This document shows positions 1 through 10,273 of a stretch of 64,000 nucleotides of DNA, piece after piece. Numbering within the stretch: position 1 is the first letter of the stretch; the number at the start of each line of letters is the position of its first letter. A model generated the notes under the pieces. The model saw nothing but the letters and a program-made list of their open reading frames with translations, was not told where the DNA came from and did no database searches. The position numbers were made by a program, and so were the translations under genes. This DNA is from Cellulomonas sp. 73-92. Lineage in GTDB: Bacteria > Actinomycetota > Actinomycetes > Actinomycetales > Cellulomonadaceae. Location of the stretch: positions 229,512-293,511 of the forward strand of contig NZ_MKTH01000024.1 in assembly GCF_001898175.1 (NCBI RefSeq). Direction: 5' to 3'.

Positions 1-2
1 TG

Positions 3-302
3 ACCACACTCGCGCAGCGCACCAGCGCGACGCTCCCCCGGCTCTCGCACGTCGTCGAACGGCTGGAGGGCCGGGGGTTCGTCGTGCGCACCCCGGACCC
101 GGACGACGCCCGCGCGACCCGCGCGTACCTGGCGGAGCCCGGGTGGGACACGCTCGTCGCCGCGGCGCCGGGGCACGTCGTCAACGCGCGCGCCCTGGTC
201 ATCGACGCGCTGACCGACGAGCAGGTCTCCCAGCTCGAGAGCATCACGGGGGCGCTCCTGGCCCGCCTGGACCCGGAGGACCGGCTGGCCCGCCGCGGCT
301 GA
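3..302 (+). CDS. MarR-family transcriptional regulator, C-terminal part (5' end outside window)
   Basis: Open frame from window edge: TTLAQRTSATLPRLSHVVERLEGRGFVVRTPDPDDARATRAYL, typical MarR wing region. Confidence 0.75.
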   Translation, partial: TTLAQRTSATLPRLSHVVERLEGRGFVVRTPDPDDARATRAYLAEPGWDTLVAAAPGHVVNARALVIDALTDEQVSQLESITGALLARLDPEDRLARRG

Positions 303-331
303 GCGGGTGCGCCGGCGTGGTCACCGCGTGA

Positions 332-1510
332 TCACCGCGTGCACGCCCCCGAGGACACCGCCGTGCGGAGCGACTCCGCCTGCGCCACGACCGGCATCAG
401 CTCGGCCGTCGTCATCGCGAAACCGAGGTTCGGGTCCTGGTCGGCCCTGGCGAAGACGATGCCGGCGGCCTTGCCGTCGGTGGTCAGCAGCGGGCCGCCG
501 GAGTTGCCGGGACGCACCGTGGCGGCCAGCGAGTACACCTCACGTTCGTGCGACCCCTGGCCGTAGATGTCCGGGATCGGCGCCGTCGTCACCGAGATCA
601 CCTTGGCGCCGCCCGACGTCAGCGGGCCACCGTAGGGATAGCCCTGCACCACCGCGACGCTGCCCGCGGCCAGCGTGGGCACGATCGGCAGCGGAGGGGC
701 GGTCAGCCCGTCCACCGCGATGACGGCGAGGTCGTTCGCCGGGTCGAGATAGACGATCCGGCCCTGCCGCGCGCGCTGCCCGGGGACCTCGACGAGGGGC
801 CGGTCGACACCGGCAACGACGTGCGCGTTCGTGATCACCCGGCCGGGCGCGACGACGAAGCCCGAGCCGGTGGAGCTGATGCCGCACGCGTAGGCGGTGC
901 CGGCGATCCGCGCCACGGAGCGGGACGCCTGCACGAGCGCGGGGTCGGCGAGGTTGACGTCCGGGATCGGCGGCGCGCTGCCGGGCAGCAGCGCGTCCAG
1001 CGTCGGCAGCCCCTGGGACAGCACGTCGTTGCGCAGCTGCGCCAGCGTGCGGCTGACGGGCGCCGGCGTGAGCCGGTCGATCGTGCGCAGCACCGACGAC
1101 GACGCGATCGCGGGCGCCACGACCGGCGACCCGGTGGCGACCAGCGCGGACCCGACGAAGGACATCGCGATCGCGGCCACGACCAGGTTCGCGACGCCCC
1201 CGAGGACGCGGTCCACGCCCCGCAGCGGCGTGCGGTCGACGCCGCGACGCGCGACGCGTCCCACCGCGCCGCCGAGCGAGGCACCCAGCAGCGGTAGCGC
1301 GAGCGCCACCACGACGACGAGGGGGCCGCGCCAGGCGCTCGACGGCAGCGCGTCGTTGACGGGGGGCACCAGCCAGAACGCCGCGACGCCTCCGACGACG
1401 AGGCCGAGCAGACCGCCCAGGGTGCCGAGGAACCCGCGCGAGAGCCCGCCGGCGAACGCGGCGAGCAGGATGACGAGGAGCAGCAGGTCGACGACGAGCA
1501 TCAGCGACAT
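332..1510 (-). CDS. MarP-like membrane serine protease (CvpA-type TM domain + trypsin-like domain)
   Basis: N-terminal TM helices (LLLVILLAAFAGGLSRGFLGTLGG), then GSGFVVAPGRVITNAHVV, DPANDLAVI and RPGNSGGPLL protease motifs. Confidence 0.88.
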   Translation of the reverse strand: MSLMLVVDLLLLVILLAAFAGGLSRGFLGTLGGLLGLVVGGVAAFWLVPPVNDALPSSAWRGPLVVVVALALPLLGASLGGAVGRVARRGVDRTPLRGVDRVLGGVANLVVAAIAMSFVGSALVATGSPVVAPAIASSSVLRTIDRLTPAPVSRTLAQLRNDVLSQGLPTLDALLPGSAPPIPDVNLADPALVQASRSVARIAGTAYACGISSTGSGFVVAPGRVITNAHVVAGVDRPLVEVPGQRARQGRIVYLDPANDLAVIAVDGLTAPPLPIVPTLAAGSVAVVQGYPYGGPLTSGGAKVISVTTAPIPDIYGQGSHEREVYSLAATVRPGNSGGPLLTTDGKAAGIVFARADQDPNLGFAMTTAELMPVVAQAESLRTAVSSGACTR

Positions 1511-1654
1511 CCTGGTGCCTGGCGGCGCCGGTCGCTCGTCGGTCCACGGCGCGGCGGCTCGCGATCCACCAGCCGCCCGGCCGGCGCTCTTGCCACCTGG
1601 CGGCGGCCGGGTGACAGTTGCGTCGACCGGTCCGGCACGACGAGGAGGGCCCAC

Positions 1655-1903
1655 ATGGCCGACGACGCGGAGATCTCGCACCGGATCGGCGCGCTCGTCG
1701 ACGAGGAGAAGCGCCTGCGGGAGCAGCTGACCGCGGGGCAGATCGCCCGCGACGACGAGCACTCGCGCCTGGCGGCCATCGAGGTGGAGCTCGACCAGTG
1801 CTGGGACCTGCTGCGCCAGCGCGCGGCTCTGCGCGACGCCGGCGGCGACCCCGCGAGCGCGACGGTCCGTCCCGCATCCGTCGTGGAGAACTACCAGGGC
1901 TGA
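1655..1903 (+). CDS. DUF2630 family small protein
   Basis: MADDAEISHRIGALVDEEKRLREQL...LDQCWDLLRQRAALRDAG, typical of DUF2630. Confidence 0.8.
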   Translation: MADDAEISHRIGALVDEEKRLREQLTAGQIARDDEHSRLAAIEVELDQCWDLLRQRAALRDAGGDPASATVRPASVVENYQG

Positions 1904-1958
1904 CCGGCCGACGAGCGGGCGGGCTGACCGGCATGCGCACGAGCGCGGCGAGGCGGCC

Positions 1959-3383
1959 ATGACGCCCGCCCAGCGCCGCGTCCTCGTCGTCGCGATCCTG
2001 GCGACCTTCATCGCCTTCCTCGACGGGACCGTGGTGACCGTCGCGCTGCCGGCCATCGCGCGCGACCTGGCCGGGACGGGCGAGCAGGCCCTCGTGCTGC
2101 AGCAGTGGGTGGTGGACGCGTACCTGGTGACGCTCGGCTCGCTCATCCTCGTCGCGGGGTCCCTCTCGGACGTCTACGGCCGCCGCCGCGTGCTGGCCGC
2201 GGGCCTGGTCGGGTTCGCGGTCGCGTCCGCGGCCTGCGCGATCGCCCCGACCGGGGCCGTCCTCGTCGCGGCGCGGGCGGTCCAGGGCGTCGGCGGCGCA
2301 CTGCTGGTGCCGAGCTCGCTGGCGATGATCGTGTCCGCGTTCGAGGGCGAGGCGCAGGGGCGGGCGATCGGGCGGTGGACCGCGTACTCCGGCATCGCCG
2401 GGCTCATCGGCCCGTTCGTCGGCGGGGTGCTGGTGGACCACCTGTCCTGGCGGTGGGTCTTCTGGATCACGGTGCCCGCGGCCGTGGTCACGCTGCTGCT
2501 GCTGCGCGGCGTGGCCCCCGGCTCCGTCCGCACCGGCCGGCGGATCGACACACGCGGCGCGGTGCTGGCCGCCGTCGGTCTCGCGGGCACGGTGTCCGCG
2601 CTCATCGAGGGCGAACGGCTCGGGTGGACGGACTGGCGGGTGTCCGTCCCGCTGGCGGTCGGCGTGCTCGGCCTCGCCGCGTTCCTCGTCGCCGAGCGGC
2701 GAGCCGACGACCCGATGCTGCCGCTGCGCCTCTTCGGCGCCCGCAACTTCGCCTGGGGCAACGCCGCCACGGCCGCGATCTACGGGGCGCTCGGGTTCGG
2801 CGGGTTCATCGTGACGCTGTTCCTGCAGCAGGTCGCGCACTACCCCGCGACCGCCGCCGGCCTCGCCTCGCTGCCGGTGACGCTCATCATGTTCGGGCTG
2901 TCGAGCCGGTTCGGCGCGCTCTCCGGGCGCTACGGCCCCCGGCTGTTCATGACCGCCGGGCCGCTCGTCATCGCCTGCGGCTACCTCCTCCTGCTCAGCA
3001 CCGACGAGCGGGCGTTCTACTGGACGCAGGTGCTGCCCGGCATGCTGGTGTTCGGGCTCGGGCTGACGATGACGGTGGCGCCCCTGACCGCGGCGGTGCT
3101 CGGGTCCGCACCGCCCGCCGACGCCGGCATCGCCTCCGCGGTCAACAACGCGGTGGCACGGGTGGCGGGGCTCGTCGTCGTCGCGCTCGCCGGGGTCATC
3201 GTCGGCGGGACGCTCGGCGTCGGCTCGTTCCACACCGCGCTGCTGGTGACGGCCGCGCTGTTCGCCCTCGGCGGCCTCCTCAGCCTCGTCGGGATCCGCA
3301 ACGCGCCGCACGTCGCGCCGACCGTGGTGCCGGCCGCGGGCGCCGGGGCGGCGGACCGCCCGGGCGGCGCGCCGGGCGTCTGA
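1959..3383 (+). CDS. MFS transporter, DHA2/EmrB-type
   Basis: FLDGTVVTVALPAIARDL, LSDVYGRRRVL motif A, about 14 TM pattern. Confidence 0.88.
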   Translation: MTPAQRRVLVVAILATFIAFLDGTVVTVALPAIARDLAGTGEQALVLQQWVVDAYLVTLGSLILVAGSLSDVYGRRRVLAAGLVGFAVASAACAIAPTGAVLVAARAVQGVGGALLVPSSLAMIVSAFEGEAQGRAIGRWTAYSGIAGLIGPFVGGVLVDHLSWRWVFWITVPAAVVTLLLLRGVAPGSVRTGRRIDTRGAVLAAVGLAGTVSALIEGERLGWTDWRVSVPLAVGVLGLAAFLVAERRADDPMLPLRLFGARNFAWGNAATAAIYGALGFGGFIVTLFLQQVAHYPATAAGLASLPVTLIMFGLSSRFGALSGRYGPRLFMTAGPLVIACGYLLLLSTDERAFYWTQVLPGMLVFGLGLTMTVAPLTAAVLGSAPPADAGIASAVNNAVARVAGLVVVALAGVIVGGTLGVGSFHTALLVTAALFALGGLLSLVGIRNAPHVAPTVVPAAGAGAADRPGGAPGV

Positions 3384-3390
3384 CGGCCGG

Positions 3391-4002
3391 TCAGCGCCGC
3401 GGGAACGGCGCGGGCGGCCCGAAGGTGGTGCGCACGGGACGTGGCTCGACGCGCCACGCCAGCGCCCGGCCGATCTGCACGACGCCGAGCACGACGAGGA
3501 CGACGCCGACGAGCCACCACAGCGTGGCCACCGCCCACACCGGCGACAGGAGCGCCAGGACGCCGGCCACGATGCTCAGCACCGCGAACACGGCGGTCCA
3601 GGCCTTCGACCCCGTCATCATCGGCAGCGTCGTGAGGGCGACGACGCCCTCGACGACCCACACCACGCCGACGACGAGCCCGAGCAGCGTGGCCAGGGAC
3701 GCCGTCGCGGCCGAGAGGTCGCTGAGCGCGAACCCGCCGGCCAGGACGTAGAGGACCCCGAGCAGGAGGTGGCCCACGCGTCCCCACCCGCTCCGCGCCC
3801 GGCTGCCCAGCGCCGCCACGACGTAACCCAGCCCGGCCACGACCAGGTACACCGCGACGATCGCGGTGACGACCATCGCCGACCGGCCCGGCCAGAGCAG
3901 CACGAGCAGCCCCACCGTGAAGGCGAGCACGCCGCCCAGGCCGATCGCGCCACGCAGGGCGTCGCCGATGCCGTGCGGGCTCTCCACGACCGCGGACGTC
4001 AC
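3391..4002 (-). CDS. HdeD family membrane protein (DUF308)
   Basis: Repeated TM hairpins; GTG start at 4002 preceded on the minus strand by GGGGAGGTGG-type RBS. Confidence 0.75.
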   Translation of the reverse strand: MTSAVVESPHGIGDALRGAIGLGGVLAFTVGLLVLLWPGRSAMVVTAIVAVYLVVAGLGYVVAALGSRARSGWGRVGHLLLGVLYVLAGGFALSDLSAATASLATLLGLVVGVVWVVEGVVALTTLPMMTGSKAWTAVFAVLSIVAGVLALLSPVWAVATLWWLVGVVLVVLGVVQIGRALAWRVEPRPVRTTFGPPAPFPRR

Positions 4003-4134
4003 GGCGACCACCTCCCCTCGACGTCGTGGGCCGCCGGCAGCGGGCCCGAACGCCATCGTCGGCTCACCGCGGCCGTCCCGCTCGTCGGGAACCTCGTCGA
4101 CGCCCCGGGGCGGCCACACCGGGGCGACGACCGG

Positions 4135-5205
4135 TCAGGCGTCGTACGAGCGGAAGTCGTCCTTCACCACGGCCGCCATCGTCGCGACCAGCGCCCGGAA
4201 GTCCTTGCGTCGCAGCGCCCGCGCCTGTGCCCGCGCCGCCTTCCAGGCCGGCCGGTCGGTCGCGTGCACGTCGGCCGTCGCCCGCGCCATCGAGCGCAGC
4301 AGGCGCGACGCATCCTTCGGCCGCAGGCCGGCGAGCTCGATGCGCACGATGTCCGGCGCCAGATCGCGCACCTGCCAGTCGAGCACCCGGGCCGCCGCCG
4401 CCGGGCCCCGGACGGTTGCGACGACGCGGGCGTAGAGCCCCTCGCCGGGCTGCGGGAGGCGTCCGTCGAGGCGGGCGGCCCACACGGCCGTGCCCGGGCC
4501 GAGCTCCTTGACCTCGCGCGCGTGCCACCGGCCGTCGGCAGCCCGGCCGACCCCGACGCGCCGGCGGTGGCCGAGCGAGCCGGTCCCGGCCTCGTGGACG
4601 TGCCACGTCGGCCGCCAGCCGGCCTCGGCGACGTCGACGGCCGCCGCGACCACCGCCGCCGGCAGGTCCGCTGCCGGGTGGCCGCCGGCGAGCCCGTCGT
4701 AGAACTTCGCGGGCGAGGCGAACGGCGGCACGAGCGCGCGCAGGTGCGCCGCGCCGGGCTCGGTCACCGCGACGTCGGCGCCGCCCCGCGCCTGCGCGTA
4801 GGCGTCGAGGATCGTGTCGCAGACCTCGTCGTCGTCCATCGCGATGTGCGGGGCGAGCGTGGCCGAGACCGCCAGCCGCAGCGGGTCCAGCAGCCACGGG
4901 CCCGTCCCCAGCTCGTCGAGGTCGTTGACGCCCCAGCGGCGCACCTGCCTGGCGTCCCGCCACGTGCCGAAGTTCTCCACGTGCAGGTCGCCGACGAGGG
5001 GCACGCGCGCGGTGTCGAGGACGCCGCCGGCCCGCTCGACGACCCGGGCCAGCCACAGGTAGTACGTGCCGCGCAGGAACCGGAGCCGGTCGGCGTGCAT
5101 CTCCGCGTGCTTGCGGGCGACGTCGGCGCGGACCACCGTGATCCGGTCGGCGAGCCAGCGGTCGTAGTCGATCGTCAGCGCCCGCGCGCTGCGTGCGCCG
5201 CTCAC
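4135..5205 (-). CDS. DUF2252 domain protein
   Basis: RFLRGTYYLWLARVV...VPLVGDLHVENFGTWRDARQVRRWGVNDLDEL motif; GTG start overlaps upstream stop. Confidence 0.85.
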   Translation of the reverse strand: MSGARSARALTIDYDRWLADRITVVRADVARKHAEMHADRLRFLRGTYYLWLARVVERAGGVLDTARVPLVGDLHVENFGTWRDARQVRRWGVNDLDELGTGPWLLDPLRLAVSATLAPHIAMDDDEVCDTILDAYAQARGGADVAVTEPGAAHLRALVPPFASPAKFYDGLAGGHPAADLPAAVVAAAVDVAEAGWRPTWHVHEAGTGSLGHRRRVGVGRAADGRWHAREVKELGPGTAVWAARLDGRLPQPGEGLYARVVATVRGPAAAARVLDWQVRDLAPDIVRIELAGLRPKDASRLLRSMARATADVHATDRPAWKAARAQARALRRKDFRALVATMAAVVKDDFRSYDA

Positions 5206-6380
5206 GCCGGTGCCGCCGCGCTGGGCGCCGCCGGCCCTGGGTCGCTGCCCGCCACCATCCCGGCGCGCGCGGCGAGGCCGCCGCCGGCCACCGCGAGCCC
5301 GATGGTGACGATCGCGCCGAGCATGAGCGCGGCCGCCTCCCCCGGTCGCAGCACCCCGAGCTGCGTGCCGATGGTCGCCGCCGACACCGGGACGCCGAGC
5401 TGGGCGGCCGCGAGCATGCCGAGGGAGACGGGTTGGCGCAGCAGGCGCGCGACGAGGTGGGCGAGGCAGCCGCCGACACCGAGCGCGACGCCCAGCGCGA
5501 TCATCCCGGGATGGCTCCCGAACTCGCGCAGGTCGAGCGAGGCGCCCAGCCACACGAAGTACAGCGGCGACAGGAAGCCGTCGGTCAGCGCGAACAGCTG
5601 GTGCGCCAGCCGCCGCGGCTCCCCGACCGCCGTGACGGCCAGCCCGAACGCGAACCCGGCCAGCATGATCGACACGTGCGTCGTGACCGCGAGCGCCGCC
5701 AGGGCCGCGAGCACCACCAGCTGGATGCGCAGCTCGAGGGCGAAGAGCCGCTGCTCGGACACGTTGTGGGCGCGCCGGCGCAGGCCCGACCGCTCGGCCT
5801 GCCGGTACAGCAGCCAGACGACGACCGCCGCGCCGATCACCGCCGCCGCCCCCGCCGCCGCCCGCGGCACGTGCGCCGGGTCGATGGCCAGCGGGAGCGC
5901 CACGATGCACGCGGAGTCGGCGATCGCCACCTGCGGCAGCAGGCCGATGATCTGCGGGCCGCCGAGCCGGAGGCTGTCGATGACAGGCAGGATGAGCGCC
6001 GCCGACGACGAGGCCATGAGCACCGCGTACAGCGGCACGTGGGGGATCCCCGCGACCCGCGCGACGCCGACCGCCAGCCCTGTCGCGACCAGCCCCACCA
6101 CGACGGCCCGCACCGCGCCCGACCGCAGGGCCGGGCGCATCGCCGGGTCGCGCAGCGGCACGTGCGTGCCGGCGACGAACATGACGAGGGCGAACCCGAT
6201 GTCGGCGAGGAACGAGAAGGACGGGTTGCCGGCATCGACGAGGCCCAGGCCGCTCCGGCCGATCGCGATCCCCGCGACGAGCTCGCCCAGGACGATCGGC
6301 AGGTGCCAGCCCTTCGGGTAGGCCAGCACGGGGCCCAGCAGGGCGACCAGCCCGATGACCGCCAGCTGCGCGAACGTCAC
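5202..6380 (-). CDS. Cation:proton antiporter (CPA2/Kef-type membrane domain)
   Basis: 392 aa, about 12 TM; LLGPVLAYPKGWHLPIVLGELVAGIAIGRSGLGL...SFLADIGFALVMFVAGTHV. Confidence 0.85.
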   Translation of the reverse strand: MTFAQLAVIGLVALLGPVLAYPKGWHLPIVLGELVAGIAIGRSGLGLVDAGNPSFSFLADIGFALVMFVAGTHVPLRDPAMRPALRSGAVRAVVVGLVATGLAVGVARVAGIPHVPLYAVLMASSSAALILPVIDSLRLGGPQIIGLLPQVAIADSACIVALPLAIDPAHVPRAAAGAAAVIGAAVVVWLLYRQAERSGLRRRAHNVSEQRLFALELRIQLVVLAALAALAVTTHVSIMLAGFAFGLAVTAVGEPRRLAHQLFALTDGFLSPLYFVWLGASLDLREFGSHPGMIALGVALGVGGCLAHLVARLLRQPVSLGMLAAAQLGVPVSAATIGTQLGVLRPGEAAALMLGAIVTIGLAVAGGGLAARAGMVAGSDPGPAAPSAAAPA

Positions 6381-6484
6381 GGCGGCATTGTGGCGCCGAC
6401 CGGACCCGGCAGCCCTTCAGGACGTGAGCGCGCCGGTCGCGTGCGGCGGGCTGCACCGCCCGCCAGTTTCAACGTATACGGCAC

Positions 6485-6509
6485 GGGGGGTCTTGCGGCA
6501 AGGCCCCCC
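6485..6509. promoter_or_regulatory. Rifamycin-associated element (RAE)-like inverted repeat upstream of helR-like gene
   Basis: GGGGGGTCTTGCGGCAAGGCCCCCC dyad, 74 bp upstream of the GTG start; closely resembles the recalled RAE core CTTGCGGCAAGG. Confidence 0.8.
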
Positions 6510-6583
6510 GCGTGGAGCACGATGGCCGGCCGCGCGCCCCACCGCGGCCGCACACTCCACCCAGACACCCGGGAGCCGATGCC

Positions 6584-8725
6584 GTGACACCGCCCACCAC
6601 CAGCGCCTTCGCCCTCCCCGCCCGGCTCGCGGCCAAGGCCGACCCGGCGCTCGTCGGCGCCGACGAGGCGCACTTCGCCGCCGTGGCAGCGGCCCTCGAG
6701 CGGCAGGTCGCCGACCTCGACGCCCGCCTCGACGCCCAGCGCCGGCTGCCCGCGACGCTCGGCCAGGAGGCGGTGGAGCGGGACCAGGGGATCCGCCGCC
6801 TGGCCGCGCGCCTGCGCGTGCTGCGCTCCTACGGCCTGGACCTGTGCCTCGGCCGCATGGTCGCCGCCGGTGACGGAACGCCGGTCTTCGTCGGGCGCCT
6901 CGGGCTGGCCGACGAGGACGGCCGCCAGCTGCTCGTCGACTGGCGCTCGCCGGCGGCGGAGCCGTACTTCGGCGCGACCCGCGCGCACCCGATGGGCCTG
7001 GCCAGCCGGCGCCGCTACCGCTGGACGGGGGGCCGCGTCAGCGACTACTGGGACGAGGTCTTCGCCCCGGACGGGAGCAACGGCGCGGCGCCCGACGACG
7101 AGTCCGCGTTCATCGCCAGCCTCGGCGCCAGCCGCTCGGCGCGCATGCGCGACGTGCTCGCCACGATCGCCGCCGACCAGGACGCGATCATCCGTGCGGG
7201 CTCGCGGGGGGCGCTCGTCGTCGACGGCGGTCCGGGCACCGGCAAGACCGTCGTGGCGCTGCACCGGGCGGCCTACCTCCTGTACGCCGACCCGCGCGTG
7301 GGCCGGCACCACGGCGGCGTCCTCGTCGTCGGCCCGCACGAGCCGTACCTCGCCTACGTCGAGGACGTGCTGCCCAGCCTCGGCGAGGAGGGCGTGCGCA
7401 CGTGCACGCTGCGCGACCTCCTGCCGCAGGGCGCGGGTGCCCGGGACGAGCCCGATCCGCGCGTGGCCCGGCTCAAGGCCTCGGCCGCGATGGTGCGCGC
7501 GATCGAGCCGGCCGTCGCGTTCTACGAGCGGCCGCCGAGCACGGCCACGACGGTCGAGACGCCCTGGGGCGACGTCCGGCTCGGCCCGGACGACTGGGCC
7601 GAGGCCTTCGACGCCGCCGACCCGGGCACCCCGCACAACGAGGCGCAGGACGAGGCCTGGGAGCAGCTGGTGGCGATCGTCGCCGACCGGCTCGACGGCG
7701 TGCCCCCGGACGAGCTCGGGCGGGCGCTACGGCGGGACCGCGACCTCGTCACCACGTTCCGGCGGGCGTGGCCGCTGCTCGAACCGACCGACCTCGTCGG
7801 CGACCTCTGGACCGTGCCCGCCTACCTGCGCCTGTGCGCACCCTGGCTGGCGGCCGACGAGGTGGCGGCGCTGCAGCGCCCCGACGCGCAGGCGTGGACG
7901 GCCTCCGACCTGCCGCTGCTCGACGCCGCCCGGCGCCGGCTCGGCGACCCGGGAGCCGCGCGGCGACGGCGGCAGCGCGCGGCCCTGCTCGCGGACGAGC
8001 GGGAGCAGCGCGACCAGGTGATGGAGCACCTCATCGCGAGCGACGACTCGGAGATGCTCGTCATGTCGATGCTCAAGGGCGCCGACCTGCAGGGCGCGCT
8101 CGTCGACGAGGCCGCGCTGCCCGGTGTCGACGAGGACCCCCTCGCGGGACCGTTCGCCCATGTCGTCGTCGACGAGGCGCAGGAGCTGACCGACGCGGAG
8201 TGGCAGATGCTGCTCGCCCGGTGCCCCTCGCGCAGCCTGACGGTGGTCGGCGACCGGGCGCAGGCCCGGCACGGGTTCACCGAGTCCTGGCGGGAGCGCC
8301 TCGAGCGGGTGGGGCTGCGCGACGTCGGCCAGGCGACGCTGACGATCAACTACCGCACACCGCAGGAGGTGATGGCCGAGGCCGAGCCCGTGATCAGGGC
8401 CGCGATCCCCGACGCGAACGTGCCGACCTCGGTGCGCGCCACCGGGATCGGCGTGACCCACGGCCCGGCGTCGGACCTGCGAGCCGTCGTCGACGCCTGG
8501 CTCGCCGCGCACGACGAGGGCGTCGCCTGCGTCGTCGGCGACCCGGGCTTCGAGCCCGGGCCGCGCGTCCGCTTGCTGACGCCGCAGCTCGCCAAGGGCC
8601 TGGAGTTCGACCTGGTGGTGCTCGTCGACCCGGACCGGTTCGGCACGGGTGTCGAGGGCGCGGTGGACCGCTACGTCGCCATGACCCGGGCCACCCAGGA
8701 GCTGGTGATCCTGACGTCGCCGTGA
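6584..8725 (+). CDS. helR: HelR/HelD-like RNA polymerase-recycling UvrD-family ATPase
   Basis: N-terminal coiled coil, GGPGTGKTVVALHRAAYLLY Walker A, VVDEAQELTDAEW Walker B, C-terminal LTPQLAKGLEFDLVVLVDP...YVAMTRATQELVIL; RAE-like palindrome upstream. Confidence 0.85.
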   Translation: MTPPTTSAFALPARLAAKADPALVGADEAHFAAVAAALERQVADLDARLDAQRRLPATLGQEAVERDQGIRRLAARLRVLRSYGLDLCLGRMVAAGDGTPVFVGRLGLADEDGRQLLVDWRSPAAEPYFGATRAHPMGLASRRRYRWTGGRVSDYWDEVFAPDGSNGAAPDDESAFIASLGASRSARMRDVLATIAADQDAIIRAGSRGALVVDGGPGTGKTVVALHRAAYLLYADPRVGRHHGGVLVVGPHEPYLAYVEDVLPSLGEEGVRTCTLRDLLPQGAGARDEPDPRVARLKASAAMVRAIEPAVAFYERPPSTATTVETPWGDVRLGPDDWAEAFDAADPGTPHNEAQDEAWEQLVAIVADRLDGVPPDELGRALRRDRDLVTTFRRAWPLLEPTDLVGDLWTVPAYLRLCAPWLAADEVAALQRPDAQAWTASDLPLLDAARRRLGDPGAARRRRQRAALLADEREQRDQVMEHLIASDDSEMLVMSMLKGADLQGALVDEAALPGVDEDPLAGPFAHVVVDEAQELTDAEWQMLLARCPSRSLTVVGDRAQARHGFTESWRERLERVGLRDVGQATLTINYRTPQEVMAEAEPVIRAAIPDANVPTSVRATGIGVTHGPASDLRAVVDAWLAAHDEGVACVVGDPGFEPGPRVRLLTPQLAKGLEFDLVVLVDPDRFGTGVEGAVDRYVAMTRATQELVILTSP

Positions 8726-8731
8726 CATCCC

Positions 8732-9208
8732 TCAGGCCCGGAGCGCCGTCCGGGTGACGGCCTCGTGGCGCCGGCCCGGGGGCGGCCGCCTCCGCAGCCG
8801 GCGCCAGAGCACGACGACGAGTGCGACGCTCGCCGCCACCGCGATGCCCTCGGCGACGGCGGCGAGCGTCTTGTCGGGGAACCAGAACGGCTCGTACATG
8901 TCGGGCAGGGGACCGACGGCCCCCACCTGCCGATACACCGAGAGCAGGAGCGCGCCGAGGGCCGAGGCCGAGACGAGGACCGCCAGGACGGCGACGCCGA
9001 GTCCGGCGACCGCCGCCCGCCGCAGCACGACGACGAGCACGAGGACCGCCACGACCGCCGCGGCCACGGCCTCCGCGCGGAACAGGTCCCCCTGGCTGAG
9101 GCCGCCCGCCTGCCGGTTGGCGTCGTACCCCGGGGCGAGGCGGGCGTGGACCCACGCGTCGACGCCCAACCCGCCCGCGACCAGCAGCCGCAGCACCCAC
9201 GTGACCAT
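8732..9208 (-). CDS. Conserved integral membrane protein, unknown function
   Basis: 158 aa with 4 predicted TM helices, ATG at 9208. Confidence 0.7.
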   Translation of the reverse strand: MVTWVLRLLVAGGLGVDAWVHARLAPGYDANRQAGGLSQGDLFRAEAVAAAVVAVLVLVVVLRRAAVAGLGVAVLAVLVSASALGALLLSVYRQVGAVGPLPDMYEPFWFPDKTLAAVAEGIAVAASVALVVVLWRRLRRRPPPGRRHEAVTRTALRA

Positions 9209-9316
9209 GTCAGCACCCGCTTCCGCCGGAGGTCGGTGAGGTCGACGGGGTGCCACCCTCCCCTGTCGTCGTCCACCGCTCGTCGGTAGAACGACGTCGG
9301 GGGCGCGCCGGCTCAC

Positions 9317-10126
9317 TCAGGTCGCCGCGTGCTGCTCCACCTCGTTGCCGGGCGCGCGCGCCAGCACCAGGCAGCCGACGAGCGCCAGCGCGATCGCGAC
9401 CGCGGCCGGCACCGCCCACCCGGTGCGGACGGTGTCCCCGAGGACGGCCAGCCCCACCGCACCGGGGACGACGACCTCGCCCACCGAGACCAGCGAGGCG
9501 GCCAGGCCGGCGGGACCCCGCTCGAGCGCACGCACGTAGGCGACGACCGCGACGAGCCCCGACAGCGCCACCACCAGGGCCATCGGCTGCCACAGGATCG
9601 CAGCGAGCGTGCCCGTGGTCCGCGCCGCGCGGACGCCGATCGCCACGCCCGAGTAGCCGAGGGCGCTGGCCAGCCCCATGACCCAGGCCGGCGCCCGGCG
9701 GTAGGAGGCCACGGTGCCGACGACGAGCAGCCCGAGGGCGACGAAGACCCACCGCTCGACGGTCGGGCCCGCGCTGACCGCCGGCTGGCTGCCGCCGGCC
9801 CCGGCGAGGACGACGAGGCCGCCGACGACGACCGCCGACGCGACCAGGTCGACCGTCCGCAACGGCGTGTGCAGCACCGGGTGCGCGAGGAGCACGACGA
9901 CGACGAGCGACGACGCGATGACGGTCTCGACGAGGAACAGCGGCAGCCGCGCGAACGCCAGCAGCGACACCAGGAAGCTGAGGCCGTCCAGCGCGAAGCC
10001 GCCGAGCACGGCCGGCTGCCGCAGGGCCGACAGGCCCGTGGACCGCCGCGCGCCGAGCGCCTGGAGCACCGTCGCGACGCCGTACCCGACGCTCGCCCCG
10101 ATCGCGGCCAGCAGCCCGACGATCAC
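9317..10126 (-). CDS. EamA/DMT-type membrane transporter
   Basis: About 9 TM helices; VIVGLLAAIGASVGYGVATVLQALGARR...LVSVGEVVVPGAVGLAVLGDTVRTGW. Confidence 0.75.
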   Translation of the reverse strand: MIVGLLAAIGASVGYGVATVLQALGARRSTGLSALRQPAVLGGFALDGLSFLVSLLAFARLPLFLVETVIASSLVVVVLLAHPVLHTPLRTVDLVASAVVVGGLVVLAGAGGSQPAVSAGPTVERWVFVALGLLVVGTVASYRRAPAWVMGLASALGYSGVAIGVRAARTTGTLAAILWQPMALVVALSGLVAVVAYVRALERGPAGLAASLVSVGEVVVPGAVGLAVLGDTVRTGWAVPAAVAIALALVGCLVLARAPGNEVEQHAAT

Positions 10127-10273
10127 GGGTCCTCCCCCCACCCACGGCGGCCGGCCGGTCGGCGCGTCCCGACCTGCACCGTATCTGCACGCACCCCGCG
10201 CGGCGACGACGGCTGCGTGACCCCTGGCGCCCCTACCCTCGTCCACGGCGAACGACGAAGCGATGGGCAGGTC

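Noticed and set aside
540-3311. Long minus-strand ORF (923 aa) opposite the MFS gene
   Set aside because: Arg/Pro/Gly/Asp/His-rich low-complexity translation, a shadow ORF of high-GC coding sequence; MFS on the plus strand and the MarP-like gene explain the region
6485-6509. Rho-independent terminator of an upstream gene
   Set aside because: Neighbouring genes are divergent (antiporter on minus, helR on plus), no U-tract follows, and the core resembles the RAE
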